Below, one piece after another: positions 56,017-64,000 of a stretch of DNA of 64,000 nt. The notes under the pieces are model-generated. The model made no database searches and was not told the origin of the DNA. It worked only from the letters and a program-made list of their open reading frames with translations. The stretch comes from Marinobacter psychrophilus (GTDB lineage Bacteria; Pseudomonadota; Gammaproteobacteria; Pseudomonadales; Oleiphilaceae). The position numbers and the translations under genes are program-made. Location: the NCBI RefSeq assembly GCF_001043175.1, contig NZ_CP011494.1:2046001-2110000 (forward strand), read 5' to 3'. The first letter of the stretch is position 1; each line of letters starts with the position of its first letter.

Positions 56017-57210
56017 TCAAGTGCTTACGTCAGCCGTGCTCATGGCGTTCAGCGCACTCGTTACCGGGTTAGCGTACATGTCCAATAGGTAGGGCCGCGC
56101 GGCTGCTTCACAAGCATCTAGACGTTTCTGCAGCTCGTTCGCAGCGGCTTCCAAAGCCTGGCGCGTGCAGCTTTCGGCTGCAGCTAGAGAAGCAAACAGA
56201 CCGGCCTCTATCGGCCCCCTACCCGCTGCAGCTTCACGCAACTGGTACGCCACCAGATTGGATGGGTGCAAGTGATAGTGGCTGTGAATTTCCCTGTCAA
56301 TCCGCGCCGCTAACGCTTTTGGGTTGGCCTCTGCGTCTTCGATGGGTGCACCGAAGTGCACGTGTACGTGGCCTTTAAAGCCGGTTAGTCCGCGCATAAT
56401 CTGGCTGGTATCTTCGCCTTCTGCTTTTAGGTACGCACCCGTGCGGGCCCGGATTTCCAGCTCATTGGCTTTATCCAGATCACAGGGGTCAAATTCATAG
56501 GCAATCGATACCGGCACAATACTCAGCCGGTTTATCGCTGTTTGGAAATCCAGTCCGGATTTTTTCGGGCTCATGTGAAACATCTTCACAATAGCGGGAT
56601 CTGTGCGGTCTATACCGTCTTTAGCCCGCCCTTCACGTTGCGCAATCCACACCCCGTTGTGGGTCTCGATGCTGTGAGTGATAAACTCGGATAGCATAAG
56701 GTAAGCGTCGCGTATTTCCCGTGGGCTGGTCATGCTGCGCCGCACCACAAAGCTCTTATTTAATCGCATCATTTCAGCAAACACACGATTTTCGAGCAAG
56801 TTGTCGCCAATGGCGATGCGAGTGGTTTTTAGCCCTTGGTTGTACAACAAGAAATTTACAATCATTGGGTCAAAAACAATGTCGCGATGATTACAGATAA
56901 ACAGGTGGGTAGATTCCTGCTCCAGATTCTGTAACCCGCTCTGGGTAACCCGGGTGGTGGTCTTTCCGACCAGTTCGCCAACATAGCCCGACAACGACGC
57001 TTGCAGATCGTCGATACGAGTGAAACCACCAAAGCGGCGGCGCAACCAATAACTCACAATTCCCCGCAACATCGCCGGCGCCCAGCGTGCAACTCCGGGC
57101 GATTTAATACGGCCAATCAGGTTCAGAAATTCCCGATCGTGCACTAATCGTTGTATTACGGCGGAAGTCTCTTCGTCCGAGTAAGGACGAATGGCATCAA
57201 ATTTCTGCAT
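56017..57210 (-). CDS. Glycerolipid acyltransferase (PlsB/PlsC-like)
   Basis: This 397-residue protein has the acyltransferase fold: motif 1 FICNHRDIVFDPMIVNFLL, with an acidic residue two places after the His rather than the usual HX4D; motif 2 ... RLNKSFVVRRS; motif 3 WIAQREGRAKDGIDRTDP in place of the usual FPEGTR; and motif 4 SIVPVSIAYEFDP. This variant pattern belongs to a bacterial group related to glycerol-3-phosphate or lysophosphatidate acyltransferases. Substrate is not certain. It is divergent from recQ. Confidence 0.78.
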   Translation of the reverse strand: MQKFDAIRPYSDEETSAVIQRLVHDREFLNLIGRIKSPGVARWAPAMLRGIVSYWLRRRFGGFTRIDDLQASLSGYVGELVGKTTTRVTQSGLQNLEQESTHLFICNHRDIVFDPMIVNFLLYNQGLKTTRIAIGDNLLENRVFAEMMRLNKSFVVRRSMTSPREIRDAYLMLSEFITHSIETHNGVWIAQREGRAKDGIDRTDPAIVKMFHMSPKKSGLDFQTAINRLSIVPVSIAYEFDPCDLDKANELEIRARTGAYLKAEGEDTSQIMRGLTGFKGHVHVHFGAPIEDAEANPKALAARIDREIHSHYHLHPSNLVAYQLREAAAGRGPIEAGLFASLAAAESCTRQALEAAANELQKRLDACEAAARPYLLDMYANPVTSALNAMSTADVST

Positions 57211-57448
57211 TAATAGTAAAACCTTGTGTTAGTCGAGAGCCGCGAGCCTTGGTAAGAATCACGCTTTTGCAAAGGCCCTAAATCTTTAACGCTATTGTAT
57301 CGTTTTAAAAGCCAATTTTCCTTAAACGTTAATGAAGCTGCACGAATTTTTGCTACGCCTGTGCCCTCAAATGACTTAGCTTTCGTATTATGTCAGGGCA
57401 CGTGCGTTTTTTTGCCATCCCACGAAGCAAAACACCCACTCCGAAATC

Positions 57449-57457
57449 TGCTATGAT
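57449..57457 (+). promoter_or_regulatory. extended -10 promoter candidate for recQ
   Basis: TGC followed by TATGAT (57452-57457) is an extended -10 motif with no good -35 at the standard distance. It lies about 75 bases before the recQ start. The remainder of 57211-57532 holds no gene. Confidence 0.35.
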
Positions 57458-57532
57458 TCTGCCGCAGAAATACACAGCACCGCTCGGTCGGCGCTGCTCC
57501 ACTCAGGCGGCTTGCGGGTAAACACGTTTATT

Positions 57533-59392
57533 ATGTACTCCCATCAGGACTTCGAACAGCTCTCAAGCGAACGACCTACAGCCGTGCAGACCCCGGAACA
57601 GGTGCTGCATGAAGTGTTTGGCTATGACAGCTTTCGCCCGTTACAGGAGGACATTGTAAAAGAGCTGTGCGCCGGCGGCGACGCGCTGGTGCTAATGCCC
57701 ACCGGCGGCGGTAAATCCCTGTGCTATCAAGTTCCAGCTCTGGTCCGCCCGGGCACCGGTATCGTGGTGTCTCCGTTAATAGCGTTGATGCAAGACCAGG
57801 TAAATGCCCTGAAAGAATTGGGAGTTCGAGCCGCTTTTTTGAATTCCACTATGGACTTCGAGCAAGCCCGAGCTACCGAATACGCTCTGATGTCGGGTGA
57901 GCTGGATTTGCTGTATTGCGCTCCGGAGCGGCTGATTCAGCCCCGCACTATAGAACTGCTGCACAATACCTCCATCGCTCTGTTTGCAATCGACGAAGCT
58001 CATTGTGTTTCACAGTGGGGTCACGACTTCCGTTCGGATTACTTGCAGTTGAGCATGCTCGCGCAAACTTTTCCCGACATACCACGTATCGCTTTGACGG
58101 CTACTGCCGATGAGCGCACCCGTAAAGAGATTGCCGAACGCCTGTCGTTAACCCAGGCCCGACATTTTATTAGCGGTTTTGATCGCCCTAATATTCAGTA
58201 CAGAATTACGCCAAAAATTAATGCTAACAAACAGTTACTCGACTTTATTAAAACCGAACATGAAGGCGATTGCGGCATCGTTTACTGTCTTTCCCGGAAA
58301 AAAGTAGACGCCACCGCAAAGCTATTGCAAAGCAAAGGTTACAACGCACTACCCTATCACGCCGGCTTAGCTGCAGATGAGCGAGCATCAAACCAGAACC
58401 GTTTCCTGCGCGAAGACAGCATTATTATTGTGGCTACCATCGCGTTTGGTATGGGCATAGACAAACCGGATGTGCGCTTTGTCGCCCACCTCGATTTGCC
58501 AAAAAGCCTGGAAGCTTATTATCAGGAAACTGGCCGTGCTGGTCGCGACGGCAAACCCTCTACTGCATGGATGGTTTACGGCCTGCAGGATGTGATCAAA
58601 CTGCGACAAATGCTAGAAACATCCCAGGGTAACGATCACTTCAAACGGATTGAGCGGCAAAAGCTTGACGCCATGCTGGGCCTTTGTGAGGTTACCGGTT
58701 GCAGGCGCAAGGTACTGCTGAACTACTTCGGCGACGAACTGGACCAACCCTGCGGTAATTGCGATACCTGCCTGACGCCGCCAGAGACCTGGGATGGCAC
58801 CGTTGCCGTACAAAAAGCTCTGTCTTGCGTATTTCGCACCGGTCAGCGCTTTGGTGTGACCTACCTGATTGATGTGCTGCGCGGATCTGAAAACGATCGC
58901 TTGGTTCAAATGGGTCACCAGCAGGTGTCCACTTACGGAATCGGCAAAGACTTAACCGCCAACGAGTGGAAATCGGTGTTTCGCCAACTGGTGGCAAACG
59001 GCTATCTAAGAGCAGACCCAGACGGTTACGGTGCTTTGCAACTGACCGAACAGTGCCGCCCCCTGTTAAAAGGCGAAGCCAGCGTTCAATTACGTAAAGA
59101 TCCGGAACCACCAAAAAGTACGGCCAAAGGCAGCTCACGCTCCGCTGCATCGGTGCGGGAGCAGATTACGGATCACGACGGCTGGGAAGCGCTGCGGGCC
59201 TGCCGCAAACAGCTCGCGGATAAGCAAGGTGTGCCGCCTTACGTTATTTTCCACGACACCACGCTGTTCGACATGCTGGAGCGCCGGCCGGCCACTCTGG
59301 AGGCGCTAGCCGAAGTCAGCGGGGTGGGTGCTGCTAAGCTGGAAAAGTACGGGGAGCTATTTTTACAAACGCTGAACAGCTTGCGCGTCTGA
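57533..59392 (+). CDS. recQ: RecQ ATP-dependent DNA helicase
   Basis: I use ATG 57533 (619 residues); TTG 57512 is an alternative and neither has a strong ribosome binding site. Helicase motif 0 is [14 protein letters not shown], motif [16 protein letters not shown], motif [17 protein letters not shown], motif III LTATAD and motif [12 protein letters not shown]. The zinc-binding cysteines are [15 protein letters not shown] and CGNCDTC. An RQC winged helix follows, then a C-terminal HRDC domain ([20 protein letters not shown]). RecQ unwinds DNA at stalled forks and in recombination. It is a housekeeping gene here. Confidence 0.95.
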   Translation: MYSHQDFEQLSSERPTAVQTPEQVLHEVFGYDSFRPLQEDIVKELCAGGDALVLMPTGGGKSLCYQVPALVRPGTGIVVSPLIALMQDQVNALKELGVRAAFLNSTMDFEQARATEYALMSGELDLLYCAPERLIQPRTIELLHNTSIALFAIDEAHCVSQWGHDFRSDYLQLSMLAQTFPDIPRIALTATADERTRKEIAERLSLTQARHFISGFDRPNIQYRITPKINANKQLLDFIKTEHEGDCGIVYCLSRKKVDATAKLLQSKGYNALPYHAGLAADERASNQNRFLREDSIIIVATIAFGMGIDKPDVRFVAHLDLPKSLEAYYQETGRAGRDGKPSTAWMVYGLQDVIKLRQMLETSQGNDHFKRIERQKLDAMLGLCEVTGCRRKVLLNYFGDELDQPCGNCDTCLTPPETWDGTVAVQKALSCVFRTGQRFGVTYLIDVLRGSENDRLVQMGHQQVSTYGIGKDLTANEWKSVFRQLVANGYLRADPDGYGALQLTEQCRPLLKGEASVQLRKDPEPPKSTAKGSSRSAASVREQITDHDGWEALRACRKQLADKQGVPPYVIFHDTTLFDMLERRPATLEALAEVSGVGAAKLEKYGELFLQTLNSLRV

Positions 59393-59509
59393 ACGGAACG
59401 TCATACCTGGATTTTCCACTTCTGTTAGAATCAATTGTCCTTTACTTTCTGGGAGCGCGTGTTTTTTCCGCGCCACCAACTGACTGAACGCCCACCGGAG
59501 CCCCTGTTC

Positions 59510-61036
59510 ATGGCCCATGAAGAACTGCATTTGAACCTTCGCAACCTGACGTTGGATGATTACAACCAACTGCAAGTTCTGATGGACCGGGTTTACCATG
59601 ATATTGGCGGAGCCTGGCCACGCGACACCATCAAGGCCCTGGTAAAACAGTTTCCAGATGGCCAGATCTGCATTGAAAAAAGTGGCGAACTGGTAGCCGT
59701 GGCGCTAACGGTGAGCGTGCAGTACGAAAGGTTCAGCAATCCGCACACTTATGATGACCTGATTCTGCGTGATGAAAAACTCCGACACGACGTAAAAGGC
59801 GATTCGCTGTACGGCCTCGATGTCTTTATTGACCCCGAATACCGCGGTTACCGCCTCGGTCGCCGGCTTTATGAGGCCCGCAAAGAACTTTGCCGCTCCA
59901 TGAACCTGCGCGCCATTTTGGCTGGGGGTCGTATTCCGAGTTATCACAAATACAAAGACCACGCTACCCCGGCCGAATACATTGAACGGGTAAGCCGTAA
60001 AGATATTTATGACCCGATCCTGAGTTTTCAGCTGTCCAATGATTTTCAGGTAACCCGCTTGTTACACAAATATTTGCCGGAAGATGAAAAATCTCTAGGC
60101 TATGCAACCCTGCTGGAATGGCGGAACATTCTGTATGTTCCCCCGTCCTCGGTTCTGAACGCACGTAAAACCCAAGTTCGCATGGGTGCAGTGCAGTGGC
60201 AGATGCGTGAGTTTGCATCGGTTGAGGAAGTGTTAACGCAGGTTGAGTATTTTGTTGATGCCTTGTCAGACTACAAAAGCGACTTCGCCCTGTTTCCAGA
60301 GTTTTTTAACGCGCCCTTGATGGGCCTGACGGATCAGGTCGACCAAACACGCGCCGTACGTTTCCTTGCAGGGTTCACTGAACAGTTCCGTAATGAAATG
60401 TCTGACATGGCGGTCAGTTACAACATCAATATAATCACCGGCTCAATGCCGCTGATTGAAAATGACCGGGTCTACAACGTATCGTACCTGTGCCACCGCG
60501 ATGGCCGCGTAGACGAGCAGCGTAAAATTCACATCACCCCACATGAACGCCGTGACTGGGTGATTGAGGGTGGGAACGAGTTCAAGGTGTTTGACACAGA
60601 CGCCGGCCGCGTCGCTATTATGATCTGCTACGACATTGAGTTCCCGGAGCTGGGGCGCATGGCAGCCGAGCAGGAGGTAGACATCATTTGCGTGCCCTTC
60701 TGGACCGATACCAAGAACGGCTATCTGCGAGTGCGTCACTGCGCACAGGCCCGTGCTATTGAAAACGAATGCTATGTGGTCATTACCGGCAGCGTTGGCA
60801 ACCTGCCAAAGGTAGAGAACCTGGATATCCAGTACGCGCAGTCTTCGGTATTCTCGCCCTCAGACTTTGGATTTCCCCATGACGCGGTGATGGCTGAAAC
60901 CACTCCGAACACCGAAATGATCATGTTTTCTGATATGGACCTTGAAAAGCTGACGCTGGTGCGTAACGAAGGTTCGGTGACCAATCTTAAAGATCGCCGG
61001 GTTGATCTCTATCAGCTAAAAACACGTCCGTTCTAA
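59510..61036 (+). CDS. GNAT acetyltransferase fused to a carbon-nitrogen hydrolase
   Basis: From ATG 59510, with GGAG upstream, the protein has 508 residues. Residues ~10-190 form a GNAT domain (YGLDVFIDPEYRGYRLGRRL is the acetyl-CoA loop, then ARKELCRSM). Residues ~225-500 form a nitrilase-superfamily hydrolase with the triad Glu in FALFPEFFNAPL, Lys in EQRKIHITPHER and Cys in IMICYDIEFPEL. The two activities may modify and then hydrolyse an amide-bearing metabolite or peptide. This fusion is seen in several bacteria, but no substrate is established from sequence. A shorter upstream extension (from 59435) is possible but poorly supported. Confidence 0.88.
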   Translation: MAHEELHLNLRNLTLDDYNQLQVLMDRVYHDIGGAWPRDTIKALVKQFPDGQICIEKSGELVAVALTVSVQYERFSNPHTYDDLILRDEKLRHDVKGDSLYGLDVFIDPEYRGYRLGRRLYEARKELCRSMNLRAILAGGRIPSYHKYKDHATPAEYIERVSRKDIYDPILSFQLSNDFQVTRLLHKYLPEDEKSLGYATLLEWRNILYVPPSSVLNARKTQVRMGAVQWQMREFASVEEVLTQVEYFVDALSDYKSDFALFPEFFNAPLMGLTDQVDQTRAVRFLAGFTEQFRNEMSDMAVSYNINIITGSMPLIENDRVYNVSYLCHRDGRVDEQRKIHITPHERRDWVIEGGNEFKVFDTDAGRVAIMICYDIEFPELGRMAAEQEVDIICVPFWTDTKNGYLRVRHCAQARAIENECYVVITGSVGNLPKVENLDIQYAQSSVFSPSDFGFPHDAVMAETTPNTEMIMFSDMDLEKLTLVRNEGSVTNLKDRRVDLYQLKTRPF

Positions 61037-61128
61037 TGATTGGCTTGAAAAACTGGTCGAACCTAGTACTTTAGGAAGCGAGCAACAAGGTTCGTCAAAC
61101 GTTGACATGACGGCAGGAATTTTTATTG

Positions 61129-61425
61129 ATGAATGAAGCATTACCCGATTTACGCGCCCGCTTCCACTTTCGGCATGGGCTGTTTCGTAAAGAACGTGTG
61201 GATGTTCCAGTGTTTGAGTTAGACACTTACGGATGCGTATTGAAAAGTGACAAAGTGTTCGAACCCGGCGACACCATTATTCTGGACTTGGTGATGACCA
61301 TGCCAGTAGACGACATTTGCGCCCAAGGCATAAACGGCGTAATTATCCAATGCCGAAAACACTGTAGTAATTTTTTTTACTCCGTTGAGTTTGTTGATCC
61401 GGACCGGCAAAAAAACCCCATCTAA
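61129..61425 (+). CDS. Small PilZ-like protein
   Basis: ATG 61129 follows GGCAGGA by about 11 bases and gives 98 residues. The sequence resembles a PilZ barrel (RKERVDVPVFELDTYGCVLK, FEPGDTIILDLVMTMP and FYSVEFVDPDRQ). The c-di-GMP signature RxxxR and (D/N)xSxxG is only partly present (DTYGC), so nucleotide binding is doubtful. It could be a non-binding PilZ-fold adaptor. It lies between the GNAT-nitrilase fusion and the coiled-coil protein gene. Confidence 0.6.
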   Translation: MNEALPDLRARFHFRHGLFRKERVDVPVFELDTYGCVLKSDKVFEPGDTIILDLVMTMPVDDICAQGINGVIIQCRKHCSNFFYSVEFVDPDRQKNPI

Positions 61426-61608
61426 GTGATAACTTAAGTCGTATTCGCAGTGTCTTAACCAGAAAGCAGTCCATTCGGTCCCGCCGCTCATAAGGCCCTG
61501 GCGCAGCGTGGCATAAGACGGCCTGAACCAGCTTTGTACTGATTTTCAGTTATTCAGTTTTGCTATTCACCGCAAATGTATTGCCCCAACCCCCCTGAGA
61601 AAAACATC

Positions 61609-62322
61609 ATGGCCAAGAAAGAAAAGTCAAAAAATGTCGAAAAAATTGTAAAAAAAGTAAACAAGAAATTCGCTAAAACCACGTCACACATTGAAAGTCT
61701 GTTTAATGATGCTTTAAAACAGTTCGACAATCTGCAAACCCAGATAAAACAGCCTGTGCACAAGCTGCGTAAGGATATTGACGAACTGCGCGATCGCGAA
61801 ATGAAGCGCTTCAACGACGAATTCGAGCGCCGGCTTCAGGAATTTCAAGAAATGCAAAACAGCCTGCTGGAACGATTGGGCATTGGACACGCCGACGAAG
61901 ATAAGCCAGACAACAAGAAACCGGTGTTGCCGACTCCTGCAGTAGCCAAGAAAAAAAAGGCAAAGCCTGCGGCTGAGTCTGTTGTAGCCTCAGAATCCAC
62001 GCCATCAAAATCAAAAGCACCCATAAAAACCAAGGTCAAAGCCGCACCTTCACCTACGCCTACATCTGCTAAAGCACCGGCAAAGGCACCGGCTCAAGCT
62101 CCGGCTAAAACCAAAGCAAAAACAACTCAACTGGCAGATCCTTCCGACCTGACCCGAGTCAAAGGCATTGGCCCCGCTACCCAGAAAAAAATGAAAGAAG
62201 CCGGGTTGAACACAATCAGTCAGATTGCCAATCCCAGCGCCGAAGACCAAGAAAAGCTAAAAGCATTTGCCAGCATCAAGGACTTTGACCAACTGGCAGC
62301 TGAAGCCAAGAAAATCGTTTAA
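61609..62322 (+). CDS. Coiled-coil and helix-hairpin-helix protein
   Basis: I use ATG 61609 (237 residues), the start of a Lys-rich N-terminus. Residues ~10-95 form a coiled coil with alternating charges (KLRKDIDELRDREMKRFNDE). A low-complexity Ala/Pro/Lys linker covers about 110-185. The C-terminal ~60 residues hold a helix-hairpin-helix (LTRVKGIGPATQKKMKEAGL) like those in DNA-binding or 50S-associated proteins. It may bind DNA or polyphosphate-like partners. Its stop overlaps the start of the SelD fusion gene (TAATG), so they are translationally coupled, though no functional link is known. Confidence 0.7.
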   Translation: MAKKEKSKNVEKIVKKVNKKFAKTTSHIESLFNDALKQFDNLQTQIKQPVHKLRKDIDELRDREMKRFNDEFERRLQEFQEMQNSLLERLGIGHADEDKPDNKKPVLPTPAVAKKKKAKPAAESVVASESTPSKSKAPIKTKVKAAPSPTPTSAKAPAKAPAQAPAKTKAKTTQLADPSDLTRVKGIGPATQKKMKEAGLNTISQIANPSAEDQEKLKAFASIKDFDQLAAEAKKIV

Positions 62323-64000
62323 TGCAAACGCCTGACCAGCCTGTATTACAGGACATTGTCCTGCTTGGCGGCGGGCACAGCCACGTCGGGGTTCTGCGGC
62401 AGTTCGCCATGAATCCCGTACCTGGCGTGCGTTTAACGCTGATTTGCCGCGACACCGACACGCCCTACTCTGGCATGCTGCCCGGTTACATTGCAGGCCA
62501 CTACAGCCATGACGACATCCATATTGATTTAAGCCGACTGGCTGAGTTTGCAGGAGCGCGCTTTTACCGGGACGAAGCCATTGGCCTGGATACTGCCACC
62601 CAACAGGTTATCTGCCGTGATCGCCCGCCCGTCAGCTACGATTTGCTCTCTATCAACATTGGTTCTTCACCGCGCACTGCCGGAGTGAAAGGTGCCGCCG
62701 AACACGCAGTACCAGTGAAACCTATTAACCGCTTCAATCGGCACTGGCTGGACTTGCTTGACCGCATAAAACAACACCAGGGCCCGTTCACATTGGCTGT
62801 AGTAGGTGCGGGCGCTGGTGGCGTTGAAATGGCTCTGGCTATGCAATACCGCTTGCACAACGAACTACGCGATGTTGCCAACCAGGCGATAGAACTCCAC
62901 GTGCACATACTGGATGCCGCTGACACGATATTGCCCACCCACAACCCAAAAGTACGCGCCCTATTTGAACGCACTCTGGCTGAGCGGGGTGTGAATGTTC
63001 ATTTGGGTGCGGCAGTCACCGGAGTAACCGCCCGAACCTTACAAATTGAAGGCGAAAAAACGCCCTTGATGGCGGACGAAGTGCTCTGGGTAACCCGCGC
63101 CGGCGGCCCGAAATGGCTGGCCCAAACGGGGTTGGCACTGGACGACGGTTTGTTTATTCGAGTACGCAATACGCTTCAGGTTGAAAACAACGATCGCATT
63201 TTTGCGGTTGGCGATATTGCCAACATGATTCACCACCCGCGGGAAAAAGCTGGAGTATTTGCGGTACGCCAAGGCAAGCCGCTAGCGGATAATCTGCGCC
63301 GGATGGCCCTTGGCAAAACGCCGTTGAACTATCACCCTCAGAAAAAATGGCTGGCGTTGATTTCCACCGGTGACCGCTACGCGGTAGCCTCGCGCGGAAA
63401 GCTGAGCGTATCGGGCGCATTGGTGTGGCATTGGAAAGACCAGATCGACCGTCGCTTTATGAAGAAATTTAAAGAATTGCCGGCCATGCCTAACAAGCTG
63501 GTTAAAGCGAATACCGCCGCTGCACGTTCCACCGAAGACGCCGCCCAGGCGCTGTCTTTGGCCACCATGCGCTGCGGCGGTTGCGGTGCTAAGGTCGGTA
63601 GCACAGTGTTGTCGCGCGCGTTGTCAAAGCTTCAGCCGGTGAACCGTGATGATGTCATTGTTGGCCTTCACGCTCCGGATGACGCTGCCGTACTGCGCAT
63701 GCCTCCGGGCAAAGCCATTGTACAAACGGTGGACTTCTTTCGTGCTTTCATTGATGACCCCTACCTGTTTGGCCAGATTGCCGCCAATCACAGCCTGGGG
63801 GATATCTTTGCCATGGGTGCAACGCCGCAAAGCGCTACGGCTATCGCCACCGTGCCCTATGGCATCGAAACCAAAGTGGAAGAACAAATCTATCAAATGA
63901 TGGCCGGCGCTGTGTCGGTGTTAAATGATGCCAATTGTGCTTTGGTAGGCGGCCATACCGGCGAAGGCCAGGAACTGGCTCTCGGGTTTGCGGTGAACGG
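62322..64000 (+). CDS. selD: NADH-dehydrogenase-like oxidoreductase fused to selenide, water dikinase (partial)
   Basis: The frame is open to the right window edge (560 codons seen). Residues 1-~395 are a pyridine-nucleotide-disulfide oxidoreductase: FAD motif IVLLGGGHSHVGVLRQF, NAD motif LAVVGAGAGGVEMALAM and FAD loop DRIFAVGDIANM. Residues ~415 onward are SelD, which makes selenophosphate from selenide and ATP; the catalytic Cys421 and Lys424 are in MRCGGCGAKVG, followed by PDDAAVLRMPPGKAIVQTVDFF. This fusion is known in several bacterial groups, where the oxidoreductase half may deliver selenide. The C-terminal part lies outside the window. Confidence 0.88.
   Translation, partial: MQTPDQPVLQDIVLLGGGHSHVGVLRQFAMNPVPGVRLTLICRDTDTPYSGMLPGYIAGHYSHDDIHIDLSRLAEFAGARFYRDEAIGLDTATQQVICRDRPPVSYDLLSINIGSSPRTAGVKGAAEHAVPVKPINRFNRHWLDLLDRIKQHQGPFTLAVVGAGAGGVEMALAMQYRLHNELRDVANQAIELHVHILDAADTILPTHNPKVRALFERTLAERGVNVHLGAAVTGVTARTLQIEGEKTPLMADEVLWVTRAGGPKWLAQTGLALDDGLFIRVRNTLQVENNDRIFAVGDIANMIHHPREKAGVFAVRQGKPLADNLRRMALGKTPLNYHPQKKWLALISTGDRYAVASRGKLSVSGALVWHWKDQIDRRFMKKFKELPAMPNKLVKANTAAARSTEDAAQALSLATMRCGGCGAKVGSTVLSRALSKLQPVNRDDVIVGLHAPDDAAVLRMPPGKAIVQTVDFFRAFIDDPYLFGQIAANHSLGDIFAMGATPQSATAIATVPYGIETKVEEQIYQMMAGAVSVLNDANCALVGGHTGEGQELALGFAVN

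Overview
The window looks like chromosomal DNA of a marine gammaproteobacterium, most likely Marinobacter or a close relative. This is inferred from protein-level resemblance, from the mix of systems present and from strong Fur-type iron boxes; no rRNA or other phylogenetic marker is present. No rRNA, tRNA, CRISPR array or intact insertion sequence was seen.

Layout. 1-4.7 kb: a general L-amino-acid ABC importer (aapJQMP). 4.8-8.9 kb: a ferric-iron ABC importer split over both strands, with two Fur-box candidates. 8.9-11.4 kb: an uncharacterised, possibly 5'-truncated gene and an orphan ATP-grasp ligase. 11.4-16.3 kb: a minus-strand operon of GtrA flippase, GT2 and GT39 glycosyltransferases, response regulator and histidine kinase, probably for envelope glycan or lipid A modification. 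16.5-17.0 kb: a decayed VIT1/CCC1 metal transporter. 17.3-19.7 kb: a Fur-associated exbB-exbD-exbD-tonB operon in which the second ExbD lacks the proton-carrying Asp. 19.9-22.5 kb: a second two-component system divergent from a PepSY protein. 22.7-25.3 kb: an arsRCH-acr3 operon with a clear promoter/operator. 25.5-28.1 kb: a DUF2141 protein, a fatty acid desaturase, a DksA-type protein and a scrap of a copper ATPase. 28.3-31.5 kb: an unusual isocitrate dehydrogenase and malate:quinone oxidoreductase. 31.6-32.3 kb: a freshly broken molybdenum hydroxylase gene. 32.5-43.8 kb: an AT-richer block with an NhaR-type regulator, a P-type cation ATPase and an unusual Mrp cation/proton antiporter operon. 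43.9-46.4 kb: an MFS transporter, AcpH and a carboxylesterase. 46.8-53.6 kb: the MksFEB condensin operon divergent from a tus replication-terminator gene. 53.7-64 kb: a retropepsin-like protease, TrkH, an acyltransferase, RecQ, a GNAT-nitrilase fusion, a PilZ-like protein, a helix-hairpin-helix protein and an oxidoreductase-SelD fusion cut by the window edge.

How it fits together. Iron supply is covered by the Fbp importer and the TonB energiser. Ion homeostasis is covered by NhaR, the P-type ATPase, Mrp and TrkH. The mks-tus neighbourhood joins chromosome organisation with replication-fork arrest. The most unusual items are: (1) an isocitrate dehydrogenase that appears to carry an internal duplication letting one chain supply both halves of a normally dimeric active site; (2) an Mrp-like operon encoding three antiporter modules, two fused in one 1073-residue subunit, beside a P-type ATPase; (3) a Tus homologue beside a condensin operon with candidate Ter sequences upstream; (4) a paired ExbD with a natural Asp-to-Asn change; (5) an apparently leaderless arsR.
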